Counted from the stretch's first letter, positions 17,866 to 27,810 are shown. The stretch is 32,073 bases of DNA from Staphylococcus auricularis (GCF_001500315.1 NZ_LLER01000022.1:1-32073), one strand, 5' to 3'. Notes: generated from the sequence alone by a model not told the origin. Numbers and translations: made by a program.

Positions 17866-18771
17866 TTAATTAAATGATTCAATTTCATCCACAATGCGTT
17901 GTAAATCATCAACACTGTATTGAATTCGACCATGGAACACAAACTTGTTAAAGAATTCATCGAGTTGTTCAGGTCCAACCAATACTTTTGAAGATGAGCT
18001 TTGTGCGTAATTAGCGATTGACACTGCACCTTCACGTTTAGGATTGAAGTATAAAATCGTTGTCGGTGTGTATTTCAAGTTGAGTTCTGTTTGCATGTCT
18101 CCAGCTAATGCTTCAACTTCTGCTAACTGTTTCGTATAATCCACGAATGTTAATTTATGTTGATCTTCATCGTTTTGATCTAAAGCAATCGTTTGAGGTT
18201 GTTGCGAATTTAAATCCAACGTACTAAATACTTGTTCTAACAACGGTTGTTCTTTAAATTGATTTGCACTTACACCATTGAGTACATGACCTTTCAACAA
18301 GTTAGAATCGATGATGTATAAACCTGTACGTGTAAGCACGAGATGACTCACGCGTCTCACGTCTCCATATTCATTACCTGGTAAGAAAATATTAGCCATG
18401 ATATGCATATCTTCAGGACGAATGCGTTTTTCATTCACGAGTCGATCTCTGATTTCAATTAATTTCATGTCAGTGATATATTCACTGTGATTTTTAGTGA
18501 ATAATTTCAATGCATCAATTTCTTTGTCTTTGTTGGCAACAGTAGTTTCATATTCTTCTTTTTGTTTGGTTACTGCTTTTTTATTTTCAATGCGTTCTTT
18601 TTCTAACGCATCTTCATAATCCTCATTTAATTGTTTTTGCTTAGAAGAATAAGATTCTTCAATTTTTTGTTTCGTGTTATTTTTGCTGATCAATGTAACG
18701 ATCCATAACACTAAAAACACAATAGCAACAATGATTGCTCCGTTTACAACGATTAAGCTACTATCTATCAT
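17866..18771 (-). CDS. Membrane-anchored coiled-coil protein with NERD-like domain
   Basis: 301 residues. One membrane helix at about 10-28 is followed by a long charged coiled coil (about 30-92, rich in Lys, Glu and Gln), then an alpha/beta domain. The stretch IMANIFLPGNEYGDVRRVSH through LYIIDSN (about 124-158) resembles the core of NERD (nuclease-related) domains, where the usual pattern is D-H-hhh...G-hhh-h-E-x-K. Here the Asp is replaced (VSHLVL) and the E-x-K position reads DSN, so nuclease activity is doubtful. I do not know the function. It is a single gene with its own terminator, downstream of metK on the same strand. Confidence 0.65.
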   Translation of the reverse strand: MIDSSLIVVNGAIIVAIVFLVLWIVTLISKNNTKQKIEESYSSKQKQLNEDYEDALEKERIENKKAVTKQKEEYETTVANKDKEIDALKLFTKNHSEYITDMKLIEIRDRLVNEKRIRPEDMHIMANIFLPGNEYGDVRRVSHLVLTRTGLYIIDSNLLKGHVLNGVSANQFKEQPLLEQVFSTLDLNSQQPQTIALDQNDEDQHKLTFVDYTKQLAEVEALAGDMQTELNLKYTPTTILYFNPKREGAVSIANYAQSSSSKVLVGPEQLDEFFNKFVFHGRIQYSVDDLQRIVDEIESFN

Positions 18772-18876
18772 GTTAAAATAACGCTCCTTTTATATCCTCA
18801 ATAACTCTATTATAGTCGTTTATCTTTATTCTTTCAGCTCTGTTGCTATGTTTGATGTGTTAAAAATGCGATTCGT

Positions 18877-20073
18877 TTAAGCTTTGACTGTATCTTTTAA
18901 AACGTTGACTTTATCTAATTTTTCCCATGGAAGTAACACATCTGTGCGTCCAAAATGACCATATGCTGCCGTTTGTTTATAAATAGGTTGTTTTAAGTCT
19001 AACATTTTAATAATGCCAGCAGGACGTAAATCGAAATGTTCGCGCACTGCATCCACAAGTGTTTGTTCAGTCACTTTTCCTGTACCAAATGTGTCGATGG
19101 ATATAGAAACTGGTTCTGCTACACCGATCGCATAAGCTAATTGGACTTCGCATTGCTCAGCGAGTTCAGCAGCCACAATATTTTTCGCTACATAACGTGC
19201 GGCATACGCTGCAGAACGGTCTACTTTCGTCGGGTCTTTACCACTGAAACAACCGCCCCCATGACGTGCATAGCCACCATACGTATCGACAATAATTTTT
19301 CTGCCAGTTAAACCAGCATCACCTTGTGGGCCTCCAATCACGAAGCGTCCTGTTGGATTGATGAAGAATTTAGTATGTTCGTCTATTAATTTTTCAGGTA
19401 CTGTCGGATAAATGACATGTTCTTTAATATCTTGTTGAATCTGTTCTAATTCCACGTCCTCAGCATGTTGAGCAGATACGACAATCGTATCCACACGCAC
19501 AGGTTGATTGTCTTCGTCATATTCTACAGTCACCTGAACTTTACCATCTGGACGTAAATAATCAATGATATGATCTTTGCGTACATCAGCTAAACGTTGC
19601 GCAAGTTGATGTGATAAGAAAATCGGTAACGGCATGTAGGTATCCGTTTCATTTGTCGCATAACCAAACATTAAACCTTGGTCCCCTGCACCCGTCGCTT
19701 CTATTTCTTCTTCAGAAATCTCATTACGGTATTCGAGGGCTTGATCGACACCTTGTGCAATATCAGGTGATTGTTCATCGATGGCAGTGAGCACTGCCAT
19801 CGTTTGGCTATCGTAACCGAATTTTGCTCGTGTATAACCAATACCTTCAATGGTATCTCTTACAACTTTAGGAATATCTACATATGTGGTAGTACTTATT
19901 TCTCCTGTGATTAAAGCTAAACCTGTTGTGACCATTGTTTCACAAGCGACTCTAGCGTTTGGATCATCTTTTAAAATTTGATCTAAGATCGCATCAGAAA
20001 CTTGGTCCGCAATTTTATCAGGATGCCCTTCTGTCACAGATTCGGAAGTAAATAATCGTTTATTATGTGTCAT
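18877..20073 (-). CDS. metK: S-adenosylmethionine synthase
   Basis: 398 residues from ATG 20073, which has AAGGAG 6 bases upstream; a longer open frame to 20145 runs into the riboswitch terminator and is not coding. The enzyme forms SAM from methionine and ATP. Motifs are [14 protein letters not shown] (10-23), [12 protein letters not shown], and the phosphate-loop [20 protein letters not shown]. Length is that of staphylococcal MetK. It is preceded by a SAM-I riboswitch with its terminator and a consensus promoter. Confidence 0.97.
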   Translation of the reverse strand: MTHNKRLFTSESVTEGHPDKIADQVSDAILDQILKDDPNARVACETMVTTGLALITGEISTTTYVDIPKVVRDTIEGIGYTRAKFGYDSQTMAVLTAIDEQSPDIAQGVDQALEYRNEISEEEIEATGAGDQGLMFGYATNETDTYMPLPIFLSHQLAQRLADVRKDHIIDYLRPDGKVQVTVEYDEDNQPVRVDTIVVSAQHAEDVELEQIQQDIKEHVIYPTVPEKLIDEHTKFFINPTGRFVIGGPQGDAGLTGRKIIVDTYGGYARHGGGCFSGKDPTKVDRSAAYAARYVAKNIVAAELAEQCEVQLAYAIGVAEPVSISIDTFGTGKVTEQTLVDAVREHFDLRPAGIIKMLDLKQPIYKQTAAYGHFGRTDVLLPWEKLDKVNVLKDTVKA

Positions 20074-20127
20074 CTTTTTCTCCTTCAATGCGTAGTACGA
20101 GAATTTCTTATCTTGAGCCAATTTATA

Positions 20128-20166
20128 AAAAAGAGCCTTCTTCACTATTAAATAGAGAGAAGGCTC
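20128..20166 (-). terminator. SAM riboswitch terminator
   Basis: GAGCCTTCT (20135-20143) pairs with AGAAGGCTC (20158-20166), with a six-base A-run giving a TTTTTT tail on the minus strand. It is the off-state hairpin of the metK leader. Confidence 0.9.
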
Positions 20167-20180
20167 GATACGTCCATTCG

Positions 20181-20292
20181 CTCTTATCGTTCAGACGCTA
20201 TGTCTGCAAACGGTTTGGCACCTTTCTTCATGCTCGAGAAGAGGTTGCTGGGTTTCATTGGGTCCATGTCCCTCCACCACTCAGGATAAGAG
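20181..20292 (-). promoter_or_regulatory. SAM-I riboswitch (S-box) of metK
   Basis: The minus strand reads CTCTTATC, GAGTGGTGGAGGGAC, ATGAAACCCAGCAACC, AAGGTGCCAAA, and GATAAGAG in order, the conserved S-box core. Helix P1 pairs 20285-20292 with 20181-20188. SAM binding is expected to allow the downstream terminator and reduce metK transcription. Confidence 0.97.
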
Positions 20293-20307
20293 AATCCGTC
20301 TTTCCTT

Positions 20308-20336
20308 ATATTACCGAATCGCTAGTGGGATGTCAA
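20308..20336 (-). promoter_or_regulatory. metK promoter
   Basis: On the minus strand -35 TTGACA (20336-20331), exactly 17 bases, -10 TAATAT (20313-20308). It lies 15 bases upstream of the S-box. Confidence 0.85.
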
Positions 20337-20367
20337 TTTTATATTGGTATGAAAATGATGATGTAAT

Positions 20368-20396
20368 TTGGTATGGATTAATGGAAGAAATATGTT
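20368..20396 (+). promoter_or_regulatory. Possible pckA promoter
   Basis: -35 TTGGTA (20368-20373), 17 bases, -10 TATGTT (20391-20396). A TTATAC one step further (20395-20400) is an alternative -10. It is divergent from the metK promoter. Confidence 0.45.
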
Positions 20397-20407
20397 ATAC
20401 TTTTTAA

Positions 20408-20422
20408 TTGTAAAGGCTTACA
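20408..20422. promoter_or_regulatory. cre-like palindrome upstream of pckA
   Basis: TTGTAAAGGCTTACA is a near-palindrome resembling a CcpA site, but the central CG is GG, a departure from the consensus. It lies just downstream of the possible pckA -10, a place where a bound repressor would block transcription. Glucose repression of pckA is expected for a gluconeogenic gene. Confidence 0.5.
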
Positions 20423-20447
20423 TATTATTTCCAGTGGAGGGATCAAT

Positions 20448-22040
20448 TTGGCGCGAGATACGTATACTTATACGAATAAAATTAAAGAGCTTATCACAAA
20501 AGAAAGTTCTCAATTTCAATTAACTACAACTGAACTTTATTACAAAATCATACAAAACAATGAAGGCGAATTAACACAATCAGGTGCAATTAATGCACGT
20601 ACGGGTAAATATACAGGTCGTTCTCCAAAAGATAAATTTATCGTGGCAGAACCTTCATACAAAGACGATATTGATTGGGGCGATGTGAACCAACCCATTG
20701 AAGAAACAACATTCTTAAACTTATTAGACAAAGTTTTAGATTATTTACATGAAAAAGAAGAATTATACGTATTTAAAGGCTATGCAGGCAGCGATGAAGA
20801 TTCACAACTGAAACTGACTGTCGTAAACGAATTCGCTTGGCATAACCTCTTTGCCCAAAATATGTTTATTCGACCAAGCAGTAAAAAAGAAGCAGAATCA
20901 ATCAAATCTGGCTTTACGATTGTCTCAGCACCATCGTTCAAAGCTGATCCAGCTGTGGATGGTACCAATTCAGAAACATTTGTCATCATCTCATTCAAAC
21001 ATAAAATTGTACTGATCGGTGGTACAGAATATGCTGGAGAAATGAAAAAAGGTATCTTCTCCGTTATGAACTACCTTTTACCGAAAAGTGATATCATGAG
21101 CATGCACTGTTCAGTTAACGTAGGTCAAAAAGGTGATGTAGCCTTATTCTTCGGCCTTTCTGGAACAGGTAAAACAACGCTCTCAGCAGATCCATCACGT
21201 AATTTAATCGGTGACGACGAACACGGATGGAATGATAACGGTATTTTCAATATCGAAGGTGGTTGCTACGCAAAAGCGATCAACTTATCTTATAAAAAAG
21301 AACCACAAATTTATAACGCTATTAAATACGGAACAGTATTAGAAAATGTTGTCGTAGATAATGATGGCACCATCGACTTTGATGACAACTACTATACTGA
21401 AAATACACGCGCTGCGTATCCAATCCATTACATCGATAACATCGTATCACCTTCTAAAGCAGCACATCCGAATACGATTATCTTCCTCACAGCAGATGCA
21501 TTTGGTGTGTTACCACCAATCTCTAAATTGTCTGGTGAACAAGCGATGTACCATTTCTTAAGTGGTTTCACTGCTAAATTAGCAGGTACAGAACGTGGCG
21601 TTACGGAACCAGAACCGTCATTCTCTACATGTTTCGGTGCTCCATTCTTACCATTAAATGCAAAAGTATACGCTAACTTACTTGGTGAACTCATCGACAA
21701 ACATGACGTAGACGTATACCTTGTGAACACTGGTTGGACAGGTGGTAAATACGGTACAGGACGTCGTATCAACCTCACTTACACACGTCAAATGGTTAAC
21801 CAAGCGATCACAGGTAAATTGAAAGATGCAGAATTCATCCAAGATGAAACGTTTGGATTAAGTATTCCTAAAGAAGTTGCAGATGTACCAACAACCATTC
21901 TGAACCCAATTAATGCATGGAGCGATCAAGACGCTTATAAAGCACAAGCTAACGATCTAATCCAACGCTTCAATGATAATTTTGAAAAATTCGGTGAAGA
22001 TGTGGCTGATATCGCTGAAAAAGGCGGCTTCAAAAAATAA
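20448..22040 (+). CDS. pckA: Phosphoenolpyruvate carboxykinase (ATP)
   Basis: 530 residues, the same length as S. aureus PckA. It converts oxaloacetate and ATP to phosphoenolpyruvate, the entry step of gluconeogenesis. Visible motifs are GRSPKDKF (57-64), the kinase-1a loop GLSGTGKTT (236-244), the kinase-2 region LIGDDEHGW (253-261) and the adenine-binding TENTRAAYP. The start is TTG at 20448, fixed by GGAGGG 6 bases upstream. It is divergent from metK and ends at a terminator shared with the convergent Nudix gene. Confidence 0.97.
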   Translation: MARDTYTYTNKIKELITKESSQFQLTTTELYYKIIQNNEGELTQSGAINARTGKYTGRSPKDKFIVAEPSYKDDIDWGDVNQPIEETTFLNLLDKVLDYLHEKEELYVFKGYAGSDEDSQLKLTVVNEFAWHNLFAQNMFIRPSSKKEAESIKSGFTIVSAPSFKADPAVDGTNSETFVIISFKHKIVLIGGTEYAGEMKKGIFSVMNYLLPKSDIMSMHCSVNVGQKGDVALFFGLSGTGKTTLSADPSRNLIGDDEHGWNDNGIFNIEGGCYAKAINLSYKKEPQIYNAIKYGTVLENVVVDNDGTIDFDDNYYTENTRAAYPIHYIDNIVSPSKAAHPNTIIFLTADAFGVLPPISKLSGEQAMYHFLSGFTAKLAGTERGVTEPEPSFSTCFGAPFLPLNAKVYANLLGELIDKHDVDVYLVNTGWTGGKYGTGRRINLTYTRQMVNQAITGKLKDAEFIQDETFGLSIPKEVADVPTTILNPINAWSDQDAYKAQANDLIQRFNDNFEKFGEDVADIAEKGGFKK

Positions 22041-22068
22041 TTTTTAAAATGATAAAACTTGAGAAAAT

Positions 22069-22106
22069 CAAAAAAGACGAGGCTCGCGATTGAGTCTCGT
22101 CTTTTC
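22069..22106. terminator. Shared terminator pckA / Nudix gene
   Basis: AAAAGACGAG-G-CTC (22072-22085) pairs with GAG-T-CTCGTCTTTT (22092-22105). A-rich and T-rich tails on both sides make it bidirectional. Confidence 0.88.
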
Positions 22107-22131
22107 CAGCTCTATTAAAGTTATCCTATTG

Positions 22132-22605
22132 CTATTCCCCTAGTGTGATCTTTTTCGCATAATCGACACAAGCTAATATCGCCGGGTCATCTAATAAATA
22201 ACTCTTTTGTGCTTTTGGTATTTCCGAAATATCTTTATAAGAAACGGGACCTAATGTCTCTAAATAGTCGCTTTTCTTCTCAACATGATCTATCGCTACT
22301 ACAAACACATCCTTATAAAAGCCTTTACCTTGTGTGCGATCGACGTAATACTGAGCGATATATTGATGAACTTTCACAGTGGCACCTGTTTCTTCGTACA
22401 ATTCTCGATGCATCGCTTCGATTGGTGTTTCCCCTTTTTCAACCTTACCACCTGGAAATTCAATCCCTCTTTTTTTGTGTTGAGTAAACAGATAACGGTC
22501 TTCCCATATCGGAATAACTAGTACATGCCGTCCATCTGGTTCATCCATTTCATCTGACTTAAAGGTAAGGTAAACATCATCATTTTCTTTATCTTTAAAC
22601 TTCAC
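22132..22605 (-). CDS. ytkD: YtkD-type Nudix hydrolase (nucleoside triphosphatase)
   Basis: 157 residues from GTG 22605. An ATG three codons upstream (22614) directly abuts the AAAGGG site, which leaves no spacing, while the GTG has 9 bases. The Nudix box G-x5-E-x7-REL-x-EE-x-G-A is complete (residues 53-75: [14 protein letters not shown] then RELYEETGA), with Glu residues for metal binding. YtkD of Bacillus is a nucleoside triphosphatase that cleans oxidised nucleotides and also acts on RNA ends. It sits next to pckA, as in other Firmicutes. The TLGPV and SYLLDD segments match the YtkD subfamily as I remember it. Confidence 0.82.
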   Translation of the reverse strand: MKFKDKENDDVYLTFKSDEMDEPDGRHVLVIPIWEDRYLFTQHKKRGIEFPGGKVEKGETPIEAMHRELYEETGATVKVHQYIAQYYVDRTQGKGFYKDVFVVAIDHVEKKSDYLETLGPVSYKDISEIPKAQKSYLLDDPAILACVDYAKKITLGE

Positions 22606-22667
22606 ACACGCCATCCCTTTCTACTTGTGTTAAAATATATAAGAATCATTTCGTTGGAGGATTAATT

Positions 22668-22910
22668 ATGAAAAAAATATTTCTCGGTTTGATCCATTTC
22701 TATCAACACTATATATCACCATTGACCCCTGCGACATGCCGATTCTATCCAACTTGTTCTGAATATACCCGAGAAGCTATCGAAATTCACGGACCGATTA
22801 AAGGCTTATGGCTTGGTATCAAAAGAATTTCCAAGTGTCATCCTTTCCATAAAGGTGGATTTGATCCGGTGCCGTTAAAAAAAGAAGACACTAAAAAATC
22901 GAATCAATAA
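22668..22910 (+). CDS. yidD: Membrane protein insertion efficiency factor YidD
   Basis: 80 residues of the YidD family. The signature [20 protein letters not shown] (15-34) with its cysteines is complete, followed by [24 protein letters not shown]. The N-terminus forms an amphipathic membrane-binding helix. YidD assists YidC-dependent insertion of membrane proteins. GGAGG lies 7 bases before the ATG. The last 20 bases overlap the end of menC on the other strand, and its terminator lies inside menC. Confidence 0.93.
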   Translation: MKKIFLGLIHFYQHYISPLTPATCRFYPTCSEYTREAIEIHGPIKGLWLGIKRISKCHPFHKGGFDPVPLKKEDTKKSNQ

Positions 22911-23907
22911 GCGTTAAACGTTCCGCTTCTACTCTAGGAGGCTCAAAAAGTATTGAGCCTCCTTTTAATATGCCTGATTGTGGAACAAAATCTTGTTCAA
23001 AATAATATCCATCCGGTGTCACATCTCCAGGAAAATCACCAAAACGTGCTATTAATGCCGTAAAGTATCGACTCAAGCCAAATTCATACATGCCTCCGAC
23101 CACGACATGGAGACCACGTTGTTGTAATTGCTTCATCACTGTATAAACCTTGTCTATGCCTCCAAGGCGAAACGGCTTCAATATGACGGTGTCGATAGGA
23201 TATTGCTTCACGAGATGCATGATGTCTGCTTCGCTCGTTGCCTTCTCATCAATAGCAATTAGTACATAGGCTGCCGCTTCCTCTATGAGTTCATTTTGAA
23301 AATCAATAAACGGTTCTTCTAAATATAAAATGGTATCCTGCTCTAGTTGTTTCAACAATGTCATATCTTGAAATGTTAACGATTCATTAGCATCGAGTGC
23401 AATTGAAGGTGAAAATGACAACCCTTGCACAGCTCGTATATCATCCAGTACATCTGCTGACCATTTGAGTTTCACCCTTTTCGGAGCGGTCTGGTTGAGT
23501 TGTTCCAACTTGCTTTGTGACATCCCACTCACCGTTGCGCCATAATCTACACTTAATGATTTAAGCGGATAAAACATTTGATATAACGCCATAATGACTG
23601 TACTTCTCGCAGTTGGGCAATCATTGAGTTCGTCAGCTAATCTTTGTGCCGCTTCGAATGTCGCAACCGTTGCACCTTTCACATTTTGAAACCAATCTTT
23701 CAAATGAGTGATCACATCATTGATCGTCACTACGTCATACCATGCTGTGGGGAAAGCATTACATTCCCCAAAATATTGAGCTTCTTCGGTTTCAATCCCT
23801 ATCACGAGTACTTCTCGTTCCGTAAGTGTCACTTTAGGTGTCGTAATCGTTTCTTTAAATGGCTCGCTATACTGATAAAAATGAAGTGCTTTAAGTGTAT
23901 GTATCAT
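22891..23907 (-). CDS. menC: o-Succinylbenzoate synthase
   Basis: A 338-residue enolase-superfamily enzyme of menaquinone synthesis, dehydrating SHCHC to o-succinylbenzoate. The catalytic Lys pair is in VKLKWS (Lys146, Lys148), metal ligands are Asp172 (LDANES), Glu197 or Glu198 (LEEPF) and Asp220 (IDEKA), and the second catalytic base is Lys244 (ILKPFRLGG). It starts 11 bases after menE ends, so they form an operon. The 3' end overlaps yidD by 20 bases tail to tail and encodes the yidD terminator on the opposite strand. Confidence 0.93.
   Translation of the reverse strand: MIHTLKALHFYQYSEPFKETITTPKVTLTEREVLVIGIETEEAQYFGECNAFPTAWYDVVTINDVITHLKDWFQNVKGATVATFEAAQRLADELNDCPTARSTVIMALYQMFYPLKSLSVDYGATVSGMSQSKLEQLNQTAPKRVKLKWSADVLDDIRAVQGLSFSPSIALDANESLTFQDMTLLKQLEQDTILYLEEPFIDFQNELIEEAAAYVLIAIDEKATSEADIMHLVKQYPIDTVILKPFRLGGIDKVYTVMKQLQQRGLHVVVGGMYEFGLSRYFTALIARFGDFPGDVTPDGYYFEQDFVPQSGILKGGSILFEPPRVEAERLTLIDSIF
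22936..22967 (+). terminator. yidD terminator embedded in menC coding sequence
   Basis: AGGAGGCTCAA (22936-22946) pairs perfectly with TTGAGCCTCCT (22953-22963), followed by TTTT on the plus strand. It lies 26 bases past the yidD stop, within the menC codons for [10 protein letters not shown]. The minus strand has no T-tail, so menC transcription should pass. Confidence 0.85.
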
Positions 23908-23918
23908 TCTATGCTCCC

Positions 23919-25310
23919 TTACAATCGACCGCGTTGCAATTTACCTGTAGACGTATACGGTAATTGTGTGACACGCTCAAATGATTTTGGAATTTTATAT
24001 TTTGCTAAATGTTGTTGCAAATGTTGCTGTAATGATTGTGGATCTATCTCATGTTCTGCAATGTAATATAAATAAGGTGTCTGACCCCATGTATCATCTT
24101 CTATAGGTACACACATTGCATCTTCTATACCTGGGTATTGTTTTGCGACAGCCTCTATTTCATAGGGGTAAATATTTTCCCCACCACTAATAATCAAATC
24201 TTTACGTCGGTCATAAATCATGACATAGCCTTGGTCATCAATCTCTGCAATATCGCCCGTATTAAAGTAGCCATCTTCAAACACTTGCGTTAAACCTTCA
24301 GGGTATAAATAACCATTCATCACATTGCCACCATGAATGAGAAGCTCTCCATGTCCATCTTTGTTCGGTTGCTTGATCTCAACAGTCACATTATCACTCG
24401 GTTGACCTACCGTATCTGGACGCTCAGCTAACATCTCTGGTGTAGCCGTTAAAAATTGAGAACATGTTTCAGTCATGCCAAAGGAATTGTAAATTGGCAA
24501 TTGATATTCAAGTGCTTGGTGAACTAAACCTGCAGAAAGTTTTGCACCGCCGAGTAAGATTTTTTCAAGATGATAAGGTTCGTGCAATCCCGCATCCATC
24601 AACCATTTAAGGGTTTGAGGGACCAATGAAACGTGTGTTGGTTGTTCATCTTTAATAATATGCAGCATACGTTGAGCCTCAAATTTGTGTTCAAGACGCA
24701 TCGTAAAACCTTTTGTTAGTGCACGTAACATCACACTAAGCCCTGAAATATGATAAATCGGTAAAACAGATAGCCATACAGAGTTGATACTAAAGCCTAA
24801 ACTTTGCTCACAACCTTTTGCGCTAACTTCATGATTTTTAAAGGTTTGGGGCACGGCTTTTTGAGGTCCGGTCGTACCTGAAGTAAACATGATAGAAGCA
24901 ATACGATTCTCGTCTAATGGCACTTCAAAAGATTCATCTGTTATTGTGGCCTCGAGCTGTTGATAATCATAGACTTTTATCGAAGCATCTAACGTTAACG
25001 GCATTGTCGCAACTACTGTATCAACGTTAATCGAATGCATTTGAGCGATCATTTCTTTCGTTGTTAGACGCGTATTGAGCATTGCGATTTCAATCCCTGC
25101 TAACCAAGCAGCATTGATTAAAATAACCGCTTCCATTGAATTGTCTACATAAACACCAATTCTTGATTTAGACAGTTGGTGTAGCACATTTGCGAATTTC
25201 GCTGCCTGCTCGTGACATTGACCAAATGTTAATTGTTGTTTGCCATCGTCTATAAATATATTATCTTTTTGTGCGGTTGCACGTTGTGTTAACCAAGCTT
25301 CCACTGTCAT
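23919..25310 (-). CDS. menE: o-Succinylbenzoate-CoA ligase
   Basis: A 463-residue ANL-superfamily adenylating enzyme that activates o-succinylbenzoate with CoA in menaquinone synthesis. The phosphate-binding P-loop is [11 protein letters not shown] (141-151); the A5 motif is [25 protein letters not shown] and [21 protein letters not shown] are the A7/A8 hinge motifs, and [11 protein letters not shown] carries the A10 lysine. GGAGG sits 3 bases before ATG 25310; a GTG two codons later has better spacing (9) and is an alternative start. First gene of menE-menC. Confidence 0.94.
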   Translation of the reverse strand: MTVEAWLTQRATAQKDNIFIDDGKQQLTFGQCHEQAAKFANVLHQLSKSRIGVYVDNSMEAVILINAAWLAGIEIAMLNTRLTTKEMIAQMHSINVDTVVATMPLTLDASIKVYDYQQLEATITDESFEVPLDENRIASIMFTSGTTGPQKAVPQTFKNHEVSAKGCEQSLGFSINSVWLSVLPIYHISGLSVMLRALTKGFTMRLEHKFEAQRMLHIIKDEQPTHVSLVPQTLKWLMDAGLHEPYHLEKILLGGAKLSAGLVHQALEYQLPIYNSFGMTETCSQFLTATPEMLAERPDTVGQPSDNVTVEIKQPNKDGHGELLIHGGNVMNGYLYPEGLTQVFEDGYFNTGDIAEIDDQGYVMIYDRRKDLIISGGENIYPYEIEAVAKQYPGIEDAMCVPIEDDTWGQTPYLYYIAEHEIDPQSLQQHLQQHLAKYKIPKSFERVTQLPYTSTGKLQRGRL

Positions 25311-25366
25311 TTACCTCCCATAACTCTTTCTCTATTATAACGTTTTTAATTGGATTTTTGAGGTTC

Positions 25367-25501
25367 ATGGGTAAATTCTTATTATACGTATTTTTTATTT
25401 ATTGTTTAGTTACACTTTTTTTATCATTCATGTGCTTTTATAAAGGAGGCTCAATGAGAGGCATATATACTGATACGGCTCGTACATATTTTAGACAATA
25501 A
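25367..25501 (+). CDS. Possible small membrane peptide divergent to menE (doubtful)
   Basis: A 44-residue frame with one hydrophobic helix (about 4-27) and a basic tail ending TDTARTYFRQ. The ATG has GAGG only 3 bases upstream. Inside it, an AAAGGAGG site precedes a second ATG at 25454 by 4 bases, giving a 15-residue peptide. The frame ends just before a hairpin. A possible promoter (TTGAGG, 16 bases, TATTAT) begins near 25362, but it would start transcription past the first ATG, favouring the 15-residue form. Real coding status is uncertain. Confidence 0.3.
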   Translation: MGKFLLYVFFIYCLVTLFLSFMCFYKGGSMRGIYTDTARTYFRQ

Positions 25502-25548
25502 AAAACACATTTCTCTTTTGATTCATGTCTAAACGAGAAATGTGTTTT
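25498..25548 (-). terminator. Terminator of the LPXTG protein gene
   Basis: AAAACACATTTCTC (25502-25515) pairs perfectly with GAGAAATGTGTTTT (25535-25548). The A-run before it gives TTTTTTATT on the minus strand. Only TTTT follows on plus, so it is mainly the terminator of the minus-strand gene ending at 25560. Confidence 0.88.
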
Positions 25549-25559
25549 GAGTTTGTCCC

Positions 25560-26132
25560 TTATTTTACTTCTTTTGTATTTCTTTTAGTGATCGTTAACA
25601 CCGTACCCATTGTTAATAACAGTGTCGCAGCTATATTTCTACCTGCATGATGATCACTTTCGCCTGTCTTAGGTAGTGCCTCTTCTTTTTTGTCGGCTTT
25701 CTCATCTTGTGGTGATTGGCCGATTTCCATTTTTCTATCTACTTTATTATCTTTTGTTTTAGTTGAATTGTTTTGTGTGGGAGTTATAGCAAATTCATAT
25801 TGACCGACTTTGTTATAATTTTCATCACGATCTGAAGCTAAACCAGATTTGAATTCTACAACGCCATTATCATGTACTCGGTACGCACCTGCGTCGATTC
25901 CTGATTTATTGCTTGTCTCAATTTGGTAAAAATCACCGTGTGATTCTGGTTCAGCGAAATTTTGTTGTGAAGGATCGTATGCTTCATTTTGAGAAGCCAC
26001 ATCTTGAGCAATCGCTGTAGCGTTCTCTTCTGCAACGACGTCGTAAGGTCCTTCTTGGGCGTTAGCAAACCCATCAGTTAGCATTAATGAACCAGTCAAA
26101 ACAGTTACAGCTGCAAAACCGAACTTTTTCAC
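25560..26132 (-). CDS. LPXTG cell-wall-anchored surface protein
   Basis: 190 residues. A signal peptide (1 to about 25, cleavage likely after ANA) leads to a secreted domain of about 110 residues containing GPYDVV and DFYQIETSNKSGIDAGAYRV. A short charged spacer follows, then the sortase motif LPKTG at 153-157, a hydrophobic segment (about 165-182) and the positive tail KRNTKEVK. Sortase A would link it to peptidoglycan. The domain has no name I recognise; it is small for a surface adhesin. It is divergent from the lipoprotein cluster and has its own terminator. Confidence 0.85.
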   Translation of the reverse strand: MKKFGFAAVTVLTGSLMLTDGFANAQEGPYDVVAEENATAIAQDVASQNEAYDPSQQNFAEPESHGDFYQIETSNKSGIDAGAYRVHDNGVVEFKSGLASDRDENYNKVGQYEFAITPTQNNSTKTKDNKVDRKMEIGQSPQDEKADKKEEALPKTGESDHHAGRNIAATLLLTMGTVLTITKRNTKEVK

Positions 26133-26670
26133 TTACAATTCCTCCCTTTAATTGGCTCACTTACAGCTTATCACACGATAATTCGAAATTATTGGCTTTG
26201 CGTATAATTTTACAAACACTTTAGAATGTTAAATAAAAGTTAAAAATTTAAATCACTTTTCTATTTTTAGGTAAGCGAATACATTACTGTTATAATCATT
26301 TTGATCGCATATTGTTATTTTAAAAGCGAGTCATGAATTGTAAAGACCAGTTATTGATAGATGACTCAAAACAATGGAAACTCTTTATTTACCCAATTTT
26401 AAATGTGTTCCATATTATGTATAACCTATTTTAATAACATTACCATTATCTATATTGTAATCTAATAGCATCGATAAATACATTGCGCTAGTGTATAATA
26501 ACTTTAACTAACAATACTAAAATCCACTGACTATTTAACAATTGAATTGTACGAGATGATTCTAAACATGTTATGTCTTACTTCTATATATAGAGAAATA
26601 GCCAGATGCTTAAAATTTTCTTGTATTATGTGGGTTTATTTAAAAGATTAGTAGATAAAGGAGAAAAATG
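26133..26670. other. AT-rich gene-free spacer
   Basis: About 540 bases between the LPXTG gene and the first lipoprotein gene. No frame with a ribosome site is seen. On the minus strand TTGTAA, 17 bases, ATAATT near 26180-26210 could be the LPXTG gene promoter. A perfect palindrome TCTATATATAGA lies at 26583-26594. Otherwise I see nothing definite. Confidence 0.4.
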
Positions 26671-27408
26671 ATGAAGAAATTATTATATTTAAGTTTAGCG
26701 AGTTTCCTCTTATTAAATGCATGTGGAAATGAGGATGATCCTAAAGATAACAAAGACAATGCTTCTAAAGAACAACAGACACAAAAAGATAAAAAATCTA
26801 AATCGGACGATACTAAAAAACAAAAAGACGATGCTAATCCGTCAAAAGAAAAAGAAACAAATGAAACTGAAGCTAATGGTAATGAAAATAACGAGAACCC
26901 ATCATATAATAATGAAGAGACCACACAAGCTTCAAATGAAACGCCAGTACAAATTGACATTAATAACATCACTGATAGAGCTACTTTAGAGCGCGTCCTT
27001 TACGGTCAAGATTTCAGTGAAGATGATAAAATACTCGCTTACAATAATGCCGTAGCTAATGGCATCATCCCTCAAGGTAATGTGTTGGAAGGTCCAGCCA
27101 CTGCCGCTTATGAAAGTTCACTTCGTGTAGAAAGTGGCACAGAATCTTCTATATATGATAAAAACCAAACGGAAGATACCGAATACGAGGATGTCAACGC
27201 CAAAATCAATGCCGCAGAAACTGAAGAAGAATACTATAACGCATTACGTGAGAAATACAATGGCGGTCTTTCTTCGGCAGAAATACAAACGAAATTTGCC
27301 ATTGAACAAGGATATTATGATGGTGATGATGCTGATGAAGTCTACAATAAAATTTTAGAAGAAGAAGAAAAAATTGAGAATGGTGTGTACGATCAATACA
27401 AAAATTAA
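26671..27408 (+). CDS. Lipoprotein with acidic linker and unknown C-terminal domain
   Basis: 245 residues from ATG 26671; the adjacent ATG at 26668 has only 4 bases to AAAGGAG, the second has 7. The lipoprotein signal MKKLLYLSLASFLLLNAC places the lipid cysteine at 18. A low-complexity Lys/Asp/Asn/Glu linker runs to about 93. The C-terminal part (about 94-245) is alpha-helical in character, with NNITDRATLERVLYGQDFSE and a repeating EDDKILAYNNAVANGII-like pattern echoed later as AEIQTKFAIEQGYYDGDDA. I do not recognise the domain. The signal peptide closely resembles those of the next lipoprotein genes. Confidence 0.8.
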   Translation: MKKLLYLSLASFLLLNACGNEDDPKDNKDNASKEQQTQKDKKSKSDDTKKQKDDANPSKEKETNETEANGNENNENPSYNNEETTQASNETPVQIDINNITDRATLERVLYGQDFSEDDKILAYNNAVANGIIPQGNVLEGPATAAYESSLRVESGTESSIYDKNQTEDTEYEDVNAKINAAETEEEYYNALREKYNGGLSSAEIQTKFAIEQGYYDGDDADEVYNKILEEEEKIENGVYDQYKN

Positions 27409-27810
27409 AGATTCTCCCCTATTTCAAACACATTTTTTAAAATAATAGGGAGAAATGATGCTATAGTCTCACTTTTTACTAATTCAATGTAAAGCTAGTT
27501 TTAATAAAATGCCGTTTTTAGCCTAAATTAACGCTAAAAATGGATAAAAAGCACCCAATTTCTATAAAAACAACCCAATGTAATAAAAAAATAAAGTAAT
27601 TTTTCACTCTATTTTTGAAATCGTCCCAAACATATTGGAGCGTATTAAGCCTGTCATCATAGTCTTTTGGTAAAATGTTAAATTTATGCCTTTTGCAATA
27701 AACAAAAGAAAAACATAAATTTAATTCTGAATTTACAAATAATCAAAACTTTCAGGATATACTGTAACTACCGACAGTGATAAAAATATTTCAAAAAGGA
27801 GAGTTTTAGA
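27409..27810. other. Gene-free spacer with two hairpins
   Basis: TTCTCCC-C-TATT (27412-27423) pairs with AATAGGGAGAA (27444-27454), a probable 3' hairpin of the preceding gene, though no T-run follows. A second inverted repeat, CCGTTTTTAGC (27512-27522) with GCTAAAAATGG (27533-27543), has one G-T pair. No coding frame with a ribosome site is seen. Confidence 0.45.

Noticed and set aside
20074..20145. 24-residue extension of MetK
   Set aside because: It runs through the S-box terminator hairpin; the ATG at 20073 has AAGGAG and fits the family length.
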